The notes beneath the pieces were generated by a model that was not told where the DNA came from, did no database searches, and saw nothing but the letters and a program-made list of their open reading frames with translations. This document shows positions 16,552-26,400 of a stretch of DNA of 64,000 nucleotides, one piece after another. The DNA comes from Candidatus Poribacteria bacterium (lineage in GTDB: Bacteria; Poribacteria; WGA-4E; WGA-3G): NCBI GenBank assembly GCA_026706025.1, contig JAPOZO010000077.1:1-64000 (forward strand), in the 5' to 3' direction. Each line of letters starts with the position of its first letter. The stretch's first letter is position 1. A program made the position numbers and the translations under genes.

Positions 16552-17466
16552 ATGTTTAATTCCGTTGTTCGCCGTATCTCACTCGGCGTTTTATTGCTGA
16601 TGATAGGTACAATGCCAGCACTCCTCGCGAGCGGAGAGATCAGTTGGGAAAAATCGCTTGAGGACGGTATAAAAGAAGCCGAGAAGACCGGCAAACCCAT
16701 TATGCTCGATTTCTATACTGATACATGAGGGTTCTGTGATCGGCTGGATGCCGAAACATTTACGGATGATCGCATCATTGCGTTGTCCAAAAAGTTCATC
16801 CCGATTAAGGTAAACCCTGAAAATCAAGAATACCCTGAGAATGTAGAAGCCGTGAGGCGGTATCAGGTTACCGGATTCCCAACAATCGTCTTCGCAAGTT
16901 CAGATGGCGGTATGATTGCGAAACAGGTAGGATTCATCTACCCGAATGACTTCGCACCCGTGATAGAAGCTGCATTGGAAAAAGAGCAAGCCTTCATGGA
17001 AAAACTTGCTAAACTCGATAAGACACCGGATGATGTCAAACTTAATTCTCAAGTTGCACTCACCTATCTGGAACGGATGCAGCTTGAAAAAGCGCTCCCG
17101 TTCAGTAAGAAAGCGTTTCAACACGACCCGAAAAATCGCACAGGTCTTATGCCAGACTTGCATAACCAACTCGGACTCGCTTATGCCGGAAAGGTTGAAG
17201 CGGCTATGGTTGGCGCACCTGAAGAAGCCGGGATGTACTTTGAAAAGGCGGTTTCGCACTTCAGAACTGTGATAGACGAGTACCCGAAGAGCGATGTCAA
17301 GGATCCCGCCCAGTATTATCTCGGTATAACGTACGCGATCAAAGGCGAGTTTGATGAGGCAATCTCGGTGCTTGAAAAGTTAGTCCATCATACCAGCGAT
17401 GCGAATATCAAGCAGAACGCTGAAGCGATGTTGGAACGGGTGAAAGATTTGGCGGGTTCTAACTAA
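16552..17466 (+). CDS. Thioredoxin-fold TPR protein, candidate selenoprotein (in-frame TGA at CxxC)
   Basis: Read through one TGA, this is a 304-residue exported protein. ATG 16552 follows AAGGAG, and a signal peptide covers residues 1-27. The thioredoxin domain reads MLDFYTDT-[TGA]-GFCDRLDAETF: the stop (16726-16728, codon 59) stands exactly where the first Cys of CxxC belongs, with Cys62 as partner. The cis-proline motif TGFPTIVF (Pro110) follows. Residues about 150-300 form TPR-like helices. The frame stays open for 246 codons after the TGA. A small stem-loop with G in its loop starts 16 bases beyond. Selenocysteine insertion is the simplest reading; a nonsense mutation or sequencing error is the alternative. 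An internal ATG at 16783 would lose the active site. Confidence 0.75.
16729..16760 (+). promoter_or_regulatory. Candidate bacterial SECIS hairpin
   Basis: Just after the in-frame TGA the mRNA can fold TCGGC (16740-16744), loop TGGAT (16745-16749), GCCGA (16750-16754). A lower TGT/ACA stem lies across a small internal loop. The apical loop begins 16 bases after the TGA and has G as its second base, within the published spacing and loop rules for bacterial SECIS elements. The energy was not computed. Confidence 0.5.
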
Positions 17467-17477
17467 CGATCTCCGAT

Positions 17478-17617
17478 AGGTGCGGTTTTATGAAGATTAA
17501 AGTATTAATTCGGTAATTTTTGGATGGAGCCCGGTGCGGTTAGGAAACCGCACCTACCGGGCCTGGGGAAAGATAGAATTACCGAAATATTTTCTTAAAC
17601 TTCATTCAACCGCACCT
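17478..17617. repeat. MITE-like element with ATGAAGATTAA inverted ends
   Basis: Inverted ends AGGTGCGGTTTTATGAAG and CTTCATTCAACCGCACCT, continued by TTCGGTAATT / AATTACCGAA, surround the CCCGGTGCGGTTAGG / AACCGCACCTACCGGG hairpin. A close relative lies at 49693-49808. The right end reaches the last codon of rluB. Confidence 0.65.
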
Positions 17618-18329
17618 ACAATTCCATTAACGCCGTAATCTCCCCCGGGGTCAGAAGTCGATACTGCCCCTGTGGGAGGTTACCCAATCGTAAATTACCG
17701 ATCCGGACCCGCTGCAAACGGATTACCGGAAACCCCACGGCTTTAAACATCAGGCGCACCTGCCGTTTCTTCCCCTCGTGAATGACTACCTCAAACTTCG
17801 TTGACGCGCCATCTCTGCTTGTCTTCAAACGTTCAACTTTCGCTGGTGCCGTGGTCCCGCTCGGAATCGTGACACCTTCACGCAACCGTTGAACAGCGTT
17901 GTCGTTTGGCACGCCCTTCACCCATGCCAGATAGGTTTTCTCGATCTCGTGGCTCGGATGCAGCAACCGATAGGCAAAGTTCCCATCATTCGTGAAGAGG
18001 AGCAGCCCCTCGGTTTCCAAATCTAAACGCCCGACAGGGTAGATGCTATCAGGCAGGTCGGCGACGAGATTCATGACGGTAGGACGACCACGCTCATCGC
18101 TGCGTGTCGTTAAGTAGCCCGCAGGTTTGTTCAGCATCAGATAGATGTGTTCTGTCAGTGGTTCAACCCGTTTCCCTTCAAATTCAACCGTATCGGTCTC
18201 TACGTTAATCGGGTGTCCCGGGACCAAAACGGGGTCGCCGTTCACAGTGACCCGTCCGGCTTGGATACGCTTTTTCACCGCCCGTCGAGAGGCGATGCCT
18301 GAGGTAGCAATATACTTTTCAAGTCGCAT
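17616..18329 (-). CDS. rluB: 23S rRNA pseudouridine synthase (RluB/RsuA family)
   Basis: A 237-residue pseudouridine synthase. An N-terminal S4 RNA-binding domain (RLEKYIATSGIASRRAVKKRIQAGRVTVNG) is followed by the catalytic domain with YPVGRLDLETEGLLLFTND, whose Asp is the nucleophile, and HEGKKRQVRLMF near the end. RluB modifies U2605 of 23S rRNA; the closely related RluE and RsuA cannot be fully excluded. It is separated by 12 bases from the HAD gene upstream, and its stop codon touches a MITE-like repeat. Confidence 0.9.
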   Translation of the reverse strand: MRLEKYIATSGIASRRAVKKRIQAGRVTVNGDPVLVPGHPINVETDTVEFEGKRVEPLTEHIYLMLNKPAGYLTTRSDERGRPTVMNLVADLPDSIYPVGRLDLETEGLLLFTNDGNFAYRLLHPSHEIEKTYLAWVKGVPNDNAVQRLREGVTIPSGTTAPAKVERLKTSRDGASTKFEVVIHEGKKRQVRLMFKAVGFPVIRLQRVRIGNLRLGNLPQGQYRLLTPGEITALMEL

Positions 18330-18341
18330 GTTGGTTGATGG

Positions 18342-18983
18342 CTATTCCTCTATCTGCCATCCTTTTTCTGTAGCAATTCGCCGCAACTTTTGGTCCGGGT
18401 TAACGGCAACCGGATGTCCAAACAATTCTAACTTGTACGCGTCTGTGTGGTGATTCCCATACGCGTAAGAGTTACTGAGGTCGAGCCCATGTTCAGTTGC
18501 GAGTTGCTGGGCAAGTTTCGCTTTGTTTTCCGCAAAAGGGTGCAACCCGACACGCTGACCCGTAAGTTTCCCATCGACTACCTCTAATTCATGGGCAACC
18601 ATTAAATCGGTTTGGAAGTGTTCGTGGAACGGTTGAACGAGGAACGACAACGATCCTGACATCAAAATAACCGTCCGCCCATCGGCTTGATGTGCGTGTA
18701 TCAAGTTGGAAATATGGGACGCGATGCTCGGACGGAGTGTATCAACAAAGCAGCGTCGCGCAATCTCATTGAGGCGTTGCTGCGCCAAACCGCGAAGGTA
18801 AACTTTGTTGGATTTCGCCACCGGCACGGACTTAACCTTCAGAAGATTGGAGGTCCACTCAAGCAAATTTGGTATTGGGATCTCACCGTGGCTCAGGAGA
18901 TAGGACAAAAAAACTTGTTCTGAGGAGACGCGGATAATCGTGCCATCTAAGTCGAAGATAGCGCATGTTTTAGATGTTGTCAT
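18342..18983 (-). CDS. HAD-IB family hydrolase
   Basis: A 213-residue haloacid dehalogenase-type phosphatase of subfamily IB (SerB-like). Motif I is AIFDLDGTII (nucleophile and acid/base Asp), motif II is ILMSGSLSF, and a conserved Lys lies around KAKLAQQL. Motif IV, normally GDSxxD, reads AYGNHHTDAYKLELFG, so the first metal-binding Asp is Asn. The end HPVAVNPDQKLRRIA is typical of IB enzymes. Its start overlaps the pdxJ stop as ATGA, so the two are coupled. The substrate is unknown. Confidence 0.82.
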   Translation of the reverse strand: MTTSKTCAIFDLDGTIIRVSSEQVFLSYLLSHGEIPIPNLLEWTSNLLKVKSVPVAKSNKVYLRGLAQQRLNEIARRCFVDTLRPSIASHISNLIHAHQADGRTVILMSGSLSFLVQPFHEHFQTDLMVAHELEVVDGKLTGQRVGLHPFAENKAKLAQQLATEHGLDLSNSYAYGNHHTDAYKLELFGHPVAVNPDQKLRRIATEKGWQIEE

Positions 18984-19732
18984 GTTACCTGCTGCCCCAA
19001 TGCGCGTCGATACGCTTTGACGGCAGCTTCCATGCCGATATAAAGCGCGTCTGCCATGAGATGGTGCCCGATAGAGACTTCAAGAAGCCCTGCTAATTTC
19101 TGCATCAGCGGTAGGTTATCAAGGTTCAGGTCGTGTCCGGCGTTGACACCAAGTCCCAAATCTACCGCCTTCGCCGCTGCGGTTTCTAACAGCGCGAATT
19201 CACGTTCAATTTCCGCTTCCGTTTCTGCCATTGCGTAAGGGGCGGTATAGAGTTCGATTCTATCCGCCCCGGTGTCGCGTGTCCTCGCTATCTGTTCAAC
19301 ATCTGTTCCGCTAAATAGGCTGACACGAATATCTGCATCTTTCAAGGCTGCGATAATCGGTTTCAACGTGTCCCCGTCTTTACGAATATCCCAGACGGTA
19401 TGGCTTGTTACCTCCCCTGCGACAACGGGAACGAGGGTGCATTGTGTCGGTTTTGTGTGGTGTACCATTTCAATAAGGTCAGGTCTCGGGTCGCCTTCAA
19501 TGTTATATTCAATAGTGGGTCTTTTTTTTGTATTGATTTCTTTTAGCCGTTCGGCGATGTCCGTAACATCTTTAGGTGTGATATGGCGTTGATCTTCACG
19601 CGGATGCACAGTGATACCTTGTGCGCCTGCAGCGACACAGGTATCAACAGCGGTGAGTACATCCGGAATATCACCACCCCGTGAGTTTCGTAATGTTGCG
19701 ACTTTATTTACGTTTACACTTAAGGCTGTCAT
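18980..19732 (-). CDS. pdxJ: Pyridoxine 5'-phosphate synthase PdxJ
   Basis: A 250-residue PdxJ, the TIM-barrel enzyme that condenses 3-amino-2-oxopropyl phosphate with 1-deoxyxylulose 5-phosphate to pyridoxine phosphate. Signatures are LSVNVNKVATLRNSRGGDIPD, GITVHPREDQRHI (phosphate and catalytic residues), EYNIEGDP, and the late GLGVNAGHDLNLDNL and EVSIGHHLMADAL. It precedes a HAD phosphatase with an ATGA overlap. It implies the DXP-dependent B6 route. Confidence 0.95.
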   Translation of the reverse strand: MTALSVNVNKVATLRNSRGGDIPDVLTAVDTCVAAGAQGITVHPREDQRHITPKDVTDIAERLKEINTKKRPTIEYNIEGDPRPDLIEMVHHTKPTQCTLVPVVAGEVTSHTVWDIRKDGDTLKPIIAALKDADIRVSLFSGTDVEQIARTRDTGADRIELYTAPYAMAETEAEIEREFALLETAAAKAVDLGLGVNAGHDLNLDNLPLMQKLAGLLEVSIGHHLMADALYIGMEAAVKAYRRALGQQVT

Positions 19733-19762
19733 CTTTTTCTCCGTAGAGGTTGCGTGAGCGTC

Positions 19763-20368
19763 TCACGCTTTTTGAGTTACCATGTTCGCAAGGATACCGA
19801 GAATTTTGTTGCAAAGCGCGATCGGGTAGATTGTCAAATCAATGTGCAAGCATTTTGCCTCCAATTTGAGAAACAGCCAGTCTGTCCCTGAAGTAACGGT
19901 CCCGTAAATGCAAGAGACATTATTTTCTTTTTCCGCATTAAAGCGTTGGGCTGCAAGCATCTCAGCGACACATTGTCCGAGCCCGCTGATCAAGTCTTCT
20001 TTCTTTGCCTCAACGAGCATGATGACGGGGGCATCTAAAACAGTTTGCAGTGGTGACAGGCTGACCAAGAAATCGCATACCCCTGTCAAACCGTTTTCGA
20101 CATCAACGCTGAAGTCAATACCAGAAAAGAGGCTGATGCGCTCCTCAAAATGTTCCCGGAGTTCAAAGAGAACGTCGGCGACAATGAGTTCCGATCGGGC
20201 TTTCTCGGTTCCGATCGTAGCCGCTAACGGGACTTTTTTCGCCAGTTCCGCTGTGAAATGCGGGCGCGGTGTCACAGGCTCGCTTTCAGAAAAGAGACCG
20301 ACAGATTCAACTGTTTCTAATTGAAACGTTGACAACACCGCTGCTAACGTAAAGTTACTATAAGCCAT
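19763..20368 (-). CDS. PD-(D/E)XK nuclease-fold protein
   Basis: A 201-residue protein not assigned to a named family. The segment GVCDFLVSLSPLQ ... VIMLVEAKKEDLISGLGQCVAEML fits the PD-(D/E)XK core: an Asp on one strand, then Glu-Ala-Lys on the next, followed by a Q-containing helix. Such folds occur in restriction-like nucleases but also in inactive scaffolds. No DNA-binding domain or partner methylase is nearby. It lies between pdxJ and the glutamate dehydrogenase gene, separated by 30 bases on each side, with a GGAGG ribosome site. Confidence 0.6.
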   Translation of the reverse strand: MAYSNFTLAAVLSTFQLETVESVGLFSESEPVTPRPHFTAELAKKVPLAATIGTEKARSELIVADVLFELREHFEERISLFSGIDFSVDVENGLTGVCDFLVSLSPLQTVLDAPVIMLVEAKKEDLISGLGQCVAEMLAAQRFNAEKENNVSCIYGTVTSGTDWLFLKLEAKCLHIDLTIYPIALCNKILGILANMVTQKA

Positions 20369-20398
20369 TTGTATCCTCCTTTCATCTGTCCGCTCCTT

Positions 20399-21820
20399 TT
20401 ACGGGAAAATACCCAGCTGCATATAGGATTGCGCGATTCTATGGATGGCATTGATGAATGCCGCTGTTCGGCAATTCACGTCATCGTTTTTGCTGCTGTG
20501 CTGCATGCGGGTCTCACGTAACTCCTGATAGGCTCTTATCATCGTATCCTGAAGCCCGGAGTTCACCAAATCCTCCTCATCGGCACCGTGTATTGACTGA
20601 CGCTCATCATCCGAGAATTGATAGCCGGTCGCTTTTTCAACGGCGTGAAGCATGGCGTGCTGCGTGCTGTCTTCAAACCGTTTTCCGAGTCGTCCGAGTT
20701 GCACATGTGAGAGATTCCGAAGCCACTCGAAATAGGAGACGGTGACACCACCCGCATTGAGATAGGTATCCGGTATAATCATGATCCCGCGTTTTTGAAA
20801 AATTTCATCGGCGGCTGGGGTTGTGGGACCGTTCGCGGCTTCAGCGACGATCGCAGCTTTAATCCGGGGCGCGTTCTCCGCTGTGAGTTGATTCTCAAGC
20901 GCAGCCGGTACAAGGATATCGCATGCTAACTCTAAGCCGTCATTCGGGTGCTCAATAAGTTGGGTTCCCGGATACCCACGAAGTGACCCCGTTTCTGCCC
21001 GATACATGGCGACTTTTTCGACATCAAGTCCTTTCGGATTATAGATACCACCATTGCGCTCAATGAGCCCGATAACGCGTGCATCCATCTCCATTAAAAA
21101 TTTCGCTGCATGATATCCGACATTTCCAAAGCCTTGGACGACGACGCTTTTTCCGTGTAGACCGGGAGTCAATCCAAGTGGTTTCATATCCTCTTCGATA
21201 CTACATACCTCTTCCAGTCCATAGACAACCCCGCGCCCGGTAGCTCCTCTCCGCCCGTGAATCCCGTTTTGTTCAATCGGTTTGCCTGTGACGCACGCAA
21301 TCGCATTCAGCTTATCGGGTGCCATTGTGATATAGGTGTCGAAGATCCACGCCATTTCTGTTTCGCTGGTCCCGAAATCGGGTGCTGGCACGTCTACCCC
21401 GGGGCCGATGTAATTTTTCTGGATGAGCTCGTAGGTATAGCGACGGGTAATGCGTTCGAGTTCGCTTTCCGAATACTGGTTCCGATCCAACTGGATACCG
21501 CCCTTTGCACCACCGAATGGAACATCAACAATCGCACACTTGTAGGTCATTAACGCCGCAAGCGCGATGATCTCATCTTCGTTGACGAGGGTGCTGTAAC
21601 GGATGCCACCTTTCGTTGGGAGTTTATGGTGGCTATGCTCGGCGCGCCAACCGTGGATCGTTTGGATAGTCCCGTCGTCGCGTTTTATCGGGAACGTGAA
21701 ATGACAAGAACTATTACAGATTTTTATCTGTTCCAATAACCCAGGCGGATAGTCGGTGAACTGCGCGGCTTTGTCAAAGTCCGTGTTCACTTTCTGGAAA
21801 AACGAGGAATTTTCTGCCAT
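20399..21820 (-). CDS. gdhA: Glu/Leu/Phe/Val dehydrogenase (glutamate dehydrogenase)
   Basis: A 473-residue amino-acid dehydrogenase, most likely glutamate dehydrogenase, which interconverts glutamate with 2-oxoglutarate and ammonium. The substrate domain shows KGGIRYS, AALMTYKCAIVDVPFGGAKGGI (catalytic Lys) and GPGVDVPAPDFGTSETEMAW. The Rossmann domain has VVQGFGNVGYHAAKFL and PAALENQLTAENAPRIKA. ILVP and AEAANGPTTPAAD support this group. Together with glnE about 2 kb away it points to control of ammonia assimilation, although the two are not in one operon. Confidence 0.9.
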   Translation of the reverse strand: MAENSSFFQKVNTDFDKAAQFTDYPPGLLEQIKICNSSCHFTFPIKRDDGTIQTIHGWRAEHSHHKLPTKGGIRYSTLVNEDEIIALAALMTYKCAIVDVPFGGAKGGIQLDRNQYSESELERITRRYTYELIQKNYIGPGVDVPAPDFGTSETEMAWIFDTYITMAPDKLNAIACVTGKPIEQNGIHGRRGATGRGVVYGLEEVCSIEEDMKPLGLTPGLHGKSVVVQGFGNVGYHAAKFLMEMDARVIGLIERNGGIYNPKGLDVEKVAMYRAETGSLRGYPGTQLIEHPNDGLELACDILVPAALENQLTAENAPRIKAAIVAEAANGPTTPAADEIFQKRGIMIIPDTYLNAGGVTVSYFEWLRNLSHVQLGRLGKRFEDSTQHAMLHAVEKATGYQFSDDERQSIHGADEEDLVNSGLQDTMIRAYQELRETRMQHSSKNDDVNCRTAAFINAIHRIAQSYMQLGIFP

Positions 21821-22030
21821 AGTGTTCGACCTTAATGAAGTGATGGGCGAGGCATGAGGACCTCGCCCTACAATATAGAACTACCATCGTGAGACATAAG
21901 AACTTCGTCTCATAAAACCTGTTAGACCGTCCACATTAAAAATTATAGGACGATTCATCGCCCGTCGCATTGTGAAAGAAACCACACGCTCCCAAACAGA
22001 CCTCAATTTTAGACGGGATAGACTCCCATT

Positions 22031-22891
22031 CTATCGTTGCCGGATAAATTTTTGAAGTCGTGCGTCCGCTTGAACTTCGCCAACGTATATATCGCCGTGC
22101 GAATCCAACCAGATGCCGTGTGGGCATGCCATAAATTCACCGGGAACGGTACTGCCGCGTTCACTGCCCCATTGCGAAATAACCTCACCGTCCAATGTCA
22201 TGATGCTGATACGCTGACCCAATTCAGCGATATAGACAAGATCATCTTCGTCGATATAGATCGTGTCGGGTTGCAATAAGTCTCCCCACTCTTCAATGTA
22301 TTCCCCATCAAGCGTGAAGAACTGGATACGGTTGTTTTCGCGGTCAGCAACCATGAGTCTATTGCGCGGATCGACTCGGACACAATGCGGTAGGTCAAAC
22401 TCACCGGGACCTGTACCGGGCTGTCCCCACGATTTAATCAACTCGCCATCGGGTGAGTATTTATGAACGCGAGCGTTCCCATATCCATCGCTGATATACA
22501 TTTCGCCATCGGGCCCAAGTGCTAAATCTGTCGGTTGGTTGAAAGGCTCTCCCTCTGCCCCGGGTTCGTCCGGTGTGCCGAGCGTCATCAGCAGTTCACC
22601 ATTCGTAGTGAACTTGCGCATAACGTGTGTATCACGTTCCGTACAGTAGATATTATCATCGGCATCAATGAAAATCCCGTGTGCATCCTTGAGGATGTCG
22701 TCGCCCCAAGCGTCGATAAAGTTGCCGTCCCGATCAAAGACAACCATTGGGTGCTCACTCCGACTATAAACATAGACTCGGTCTTGTGAGTCAACAGCGA
22801 CAGCCGGAATCCATCCGAATTCCCAACCCTCTGGCAGTGACCACCAATCTTCTTGCACAGTATATTGATGTGTTCCTTGTCCAAAAACCAT
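22031..22891 (-). CDS. NHL-repeat six-bladed beta-propeller protein
   Basis: A 286-residue NHL-repeat protein. Six or so blades are visible, each with a VAVDSQDRVYVYSR or LALGPDGEMYISDGYGNARVHKY type core and the G/SQWG turn. The arrangement resembles the lyase half of peptidyl-amidating enzymes, but the zinc and catalytic residues could not be confirmed by eye, so the activity is open. There is no signal peptide with the ATG at 22891, which I chose because AGGGAG precedes it; an ATG 33 bases earlier has no ribosome site. The gene is monocistronic. Confidence 0.75.
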   Translation of the reverse strand: MVFGQGTHQYTVQEDWWSLPEGWEFGWIPAVAVDSQDRVYVYSRSEHPMVVFDRDGNFIDAWGDDILKDAHGIFIDADDNIYCTERDTHVMRKFTTNGELLMTLGTPDEPGAEGEPFNQPTDLALGPDGEMYISDGYGNARVHKYSPDGELIKSWGQPGTGPGEFDLPHCVRVDPRNRLMVADRENNRIQFFTLDGEYIEEWGDLLQPDTIYIDEDDLVYIAELGQRISIMTLDGEVISQWGSERGSTVPGEFMACPHGIWLDSHGDIYVGEVQADARLQKFIRQR

Positions 22892-22974
22892 AAATTTTCT
22901 CCCTACGCCAAAAAGAATTGCCATCTATTCTAACAAGTTTATCGCGATTTCTCAAGGGAAATTTTCAGTCTTTT

Positions 22975-23003
22975 TTGACATTTTTTCGGACTAATATTAC
23001 AAT
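22975..23003 (+). promoter_or_regulatory. Promoter for the small membrane protein
   Basis: TTGACA at 22975-22980, a 17-base spacer and TACAAT at 22998-23003 lie 35 bases before the start of the next plus-strand gene. Confidence 0.55.
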
Positions 23004-23037
23004 GTCGTAAAAACCTTCCAACAAGGAACATGTCAAT

Positions 23038-23430
23038 ATGGAAAACGAACACGGCAAAGAAAGAAAACAGGTGTTGAGAAATTTTATGTGGGCAACGATG
23101 TTTCTACTCGTCTTGGGCTTCGCTGCTCTGGGAATCCTGTTTTATATCCTGATTCCTAACCTGCAAATCTCACCTATTTCACCTGGGACAGAGAAACTCC
23201 TTTTGTTAGCTGTATCAATACTCCTGCTCATAGCACTTTTCGCTTGGATATTTTGGTATAGACCTGCTGTAAAGCAATATAAGAGAGAATATAAGGAAGA
23301 ACTGGAAATGTTTGAAAAGTCAAAGATATCGAGATTCCTTAGCGGTCGAGCGTTTAAAGTGCTGCTGTTTCTTATGATTCTCTTAGCGGCTGGAATCGGT
23401 TGGTTTTTCGGAGACAGAATTTTCGGTTAA
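23038..23430 (+). CDS. Small three-helix membrane protein
   Basis: A 130-residue protein of unknown function with three predicted membrane helices, at about residues 15-37, 55-75 and 107-127. A charged cytoplasmic-looking loop (KQYKREYKEELEMFEKSK) lies between helices two and three. No conserved motif is recognised. It has its own promoter and an ACAAGGA ribosome region, and it converges with glnE, leaving 24 bases between the two stop codons. Confidence 0.7.
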   Translation: MENEHGKERKQVLRNFMWATMFLLVLGFAALGILFYILIPNLQISPISPGTEKLLLLAVSILLLIALFAWIFWYRPAVKQYKREYKEELEMFEKSKISRFLSGRAFKVLLFLMILLAAGIGWFFGDRIFG

Positions 23431-23454
23431 ATAGTGATGGGTATGTTTATAGCT

Positions 23455-26400
23455 TCAATCAACAAGAATCTGATTAAATAGGGAGCGGGTCGTCTCTGTC
23501 CACTTCCCGTAATCTTGCAAGAATGCATCTACGGTAGATGCCCCTTCCGTTTCCTCGTATCCGAGTCGGCGTGCCAACTGCGCCAGTTCTGTTCGGTTTT
23601 TCGGGAGTGCATCCAACGCGCGGTCGTGGACAATCCGCAACGCATTCTCGACGCGGCGAAGGAACAGGTACGCCTCCGATAATCCGTCACACTGTACTTC
23701 TGTCAGCACGCCGATATTCTGCAGTCTCTCAATCGCAAGCGGTGTATTTTGGACACGAACAGAGGGTGCTTCTCCACCGTGTACGAGTTGAAGCGTTTGC
23801 ACGGCGAATTCGATATCGACGAGTCCGCCGTATCCAGATTTGACATTGGCAATCGGTGTCTGTGTTTTACTGCGTCCTCTGCGTCGCGTGGTAGGTCTGC
23901 GCGTGGCTTGCGCCTCCTTCCGTTTCCGTGTATGTACAATCTGCGCGATGTCTTCGGATGTCAGTGAACTGCCATAACAGAAGGTGTGCCCAATGTCCAG
24001 AAATCGGTTTCCAACCCCTTGTATGTCTCCAGCGACAACACGCGCCCGCGTTAACGCTTGACGTTCCCAGACCTCCGCGGTGGTATCGTAATAATGCTGA
24101 TACCCCGCCAAGGGTAATGCAATCGCACCTCCTGCTCCATGTGGACGGAGCCGTAGGTCAATTTCATAGATACCCATCCCGTTTCCAGCAAGCCGATTTA
24201 CTAACGCCAAACCGACAGCCGAGAAATACTCTACATTCGGCATACCTTTGGTCGTCTCGCCGTCTGCCGAATAGACGTACATCACATCTAAGTCTGAGCT
24301 GAAGTTCAGTTCGCGTCCACCAAACTTACCCATCGCAATGATCGCGAATGTCACGGGGGTGCCATCGGGGTCAAGTGGTGTGCCGTGTGCCTCACGCATT
24401 TCGGCTTCAATTTCTGGATAAATCGCTTGCAGGACAGCCTCTGCTAAATCGGAGAGTTCTTCAGTCGTCGTCGGGAGTGTCGCATTACCGAGGATATTCC
24501 GCAAGGCGATACGCCAAATCTCGTCGTTCTTATAGCGCCGCAACATGGACAACATCCGCGCTTCTGATGCCTCCGCGACAATTTGTAACGCCTCCGCCTG
24601 TTTCTCAGCAAGCGTCTTGGAACGTTCTATCAACGTCGGCACCGTCAACAGGTCAAAGAGTTCAGGACTTGCGATAAGCATATCCGAGAGGTAGAGACTT
24701 GTACCGCAGACCCGCGTAAGTGCCTCAAGCGTTGAAGGTTTCTCGGCGAACATCGTGTAGTAGCTGCTGCGTGCCCCCACTTTATCTGTAAATGCTGAAA
24801 GATAGCGGAGTGCCATGTCCGGGTTCGGAGAATCCCGTAAAACATTTAAAAGCGTCGGCGCAAGTTTGAAGAAGGTACGCCTAACACTCGGTGAGAATTG
24901 GATACCATCGCCACCGTTCGCGAGTTGTCTGAGGAGACGCTGTGCCTCCCGCACGTTTTCAAAATGGAACTCGGTTAAGAAGGTCTCTAACTGTTTCGGA
25001 TCCTCTTCGGAAAGCAGAAGGCTAATATCGAGTCCCTTTTCGGACGCAATCGCCGTTGCGGTAATCTTCTGGAAAATAGCGCGCACACGCTCAGTATGCG
25101 TGCGGTAGTCCTTCCGAAATGCTACCAACGCATCCGTCTCCAGTGTGTGTGGGTAACCCACGCGTCGGGCAAGTTCACGTTCTTCAGATGTTTTTTCAGG
25201 AATTGAATATCGCTGCTGATCCGCCTCAACTTGGATACCGTTCTCAACCGAGCGTAGGAACCGATAGGCAGCCGCGAGCGCGTCCGCATCCTCTGCCGTA
25301 AGCAATGCGTTCTCCTTGAGTGCTGCGATCGTTTCGAGTGTGTTGTGTGAACACAACGATTTCCGCTTAGCACCGTGAATCATCTGCAGACACTGCACTG
25401 TGAACTCAATATCACGGATACCCCCCGGACCGAGTTTGACATGTTTTTCGAGATTCGCACCTTCGCCGACGAGCCGCTCCTCTATCCGTACCTTAGTGCG
25501 TCCGATGTCCGCCTTAATCTCACCGAGCGTGACACCGTCTAAATAGCGTTGATACACAAACGGTTGGATCATACGGATGAACTCGTCACCAAACGCCATA
25601 TCGCCTGCAACGGAACGTGCCTTGATTAACGCCTGACGCTCCCACAGGTCCCCCCAACCTTCATAGTAACTTTCATAACTCTCCATCGAACGGATAATCA
25701 CCCCCGCACTACTTTCAGGACGTAAGCGGATATCGACCCGAAAGACGTAACCCTCTGGCGTAATCTCACTCATGGCTTTGATGATGAATTCGCAGAGACG
25801 TGAGAAGTACTCGCTATTGTCGGTGCCGGTATCCGTTTTAGCGTCGTCCGAGTAGACGAAAATAAGGTCGATATCGGAGCTGAAGTTCAATTCATAGCCC
25901 CCTAATTTCCCCATACCGATAATAGCGAAACGGCACGGTGCGTCGCCATCTTCATTGAGTGGTGTGCCGAATTTCGGTTGCATGATCTGATCGCGTCCGA
26001 TCTCGTAGCAGTGTTGCAGTGCTGCCTCCGCCAGATTGCTCAACTCCCAAGTCGTCGTCTTGACATCTACCGTCTTAAGCAGATCGCACAATCCGATACG
26101 GAGCGTCTCGCGCCGTTTATAGCGTCGAAGGACACGGAGTTTCTGATCCACCGAATCGAAATGCGAAAGCGATCGCGCCAGTTCTTCGTACATCGTCTCG
26201 GAAGTTTTCGCGGTATCCATCACATTCGCATCAATGATGTCATAGAAATATTCCGGGTTGCGGATGAGCGTTTCCGACAGATACGTGGACGCACCGAAAC
26301 CGAAGATGATCGTGCGCATAAGGAACGGCGCATCGCGCAGAAGTTGATAGAGCCATCGACGATTGAACGCGACTTGCGCGAAGCGAGAAAAGCGATTTAA

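Noticed and set aside
16783-17466. Separate TPR protein starting at 16783
   Set aside because: This ATG lies inside the thioredoxin domain, has no ribosome site, and the same frame continues upstream through the TGA to a good start and signal peptide.
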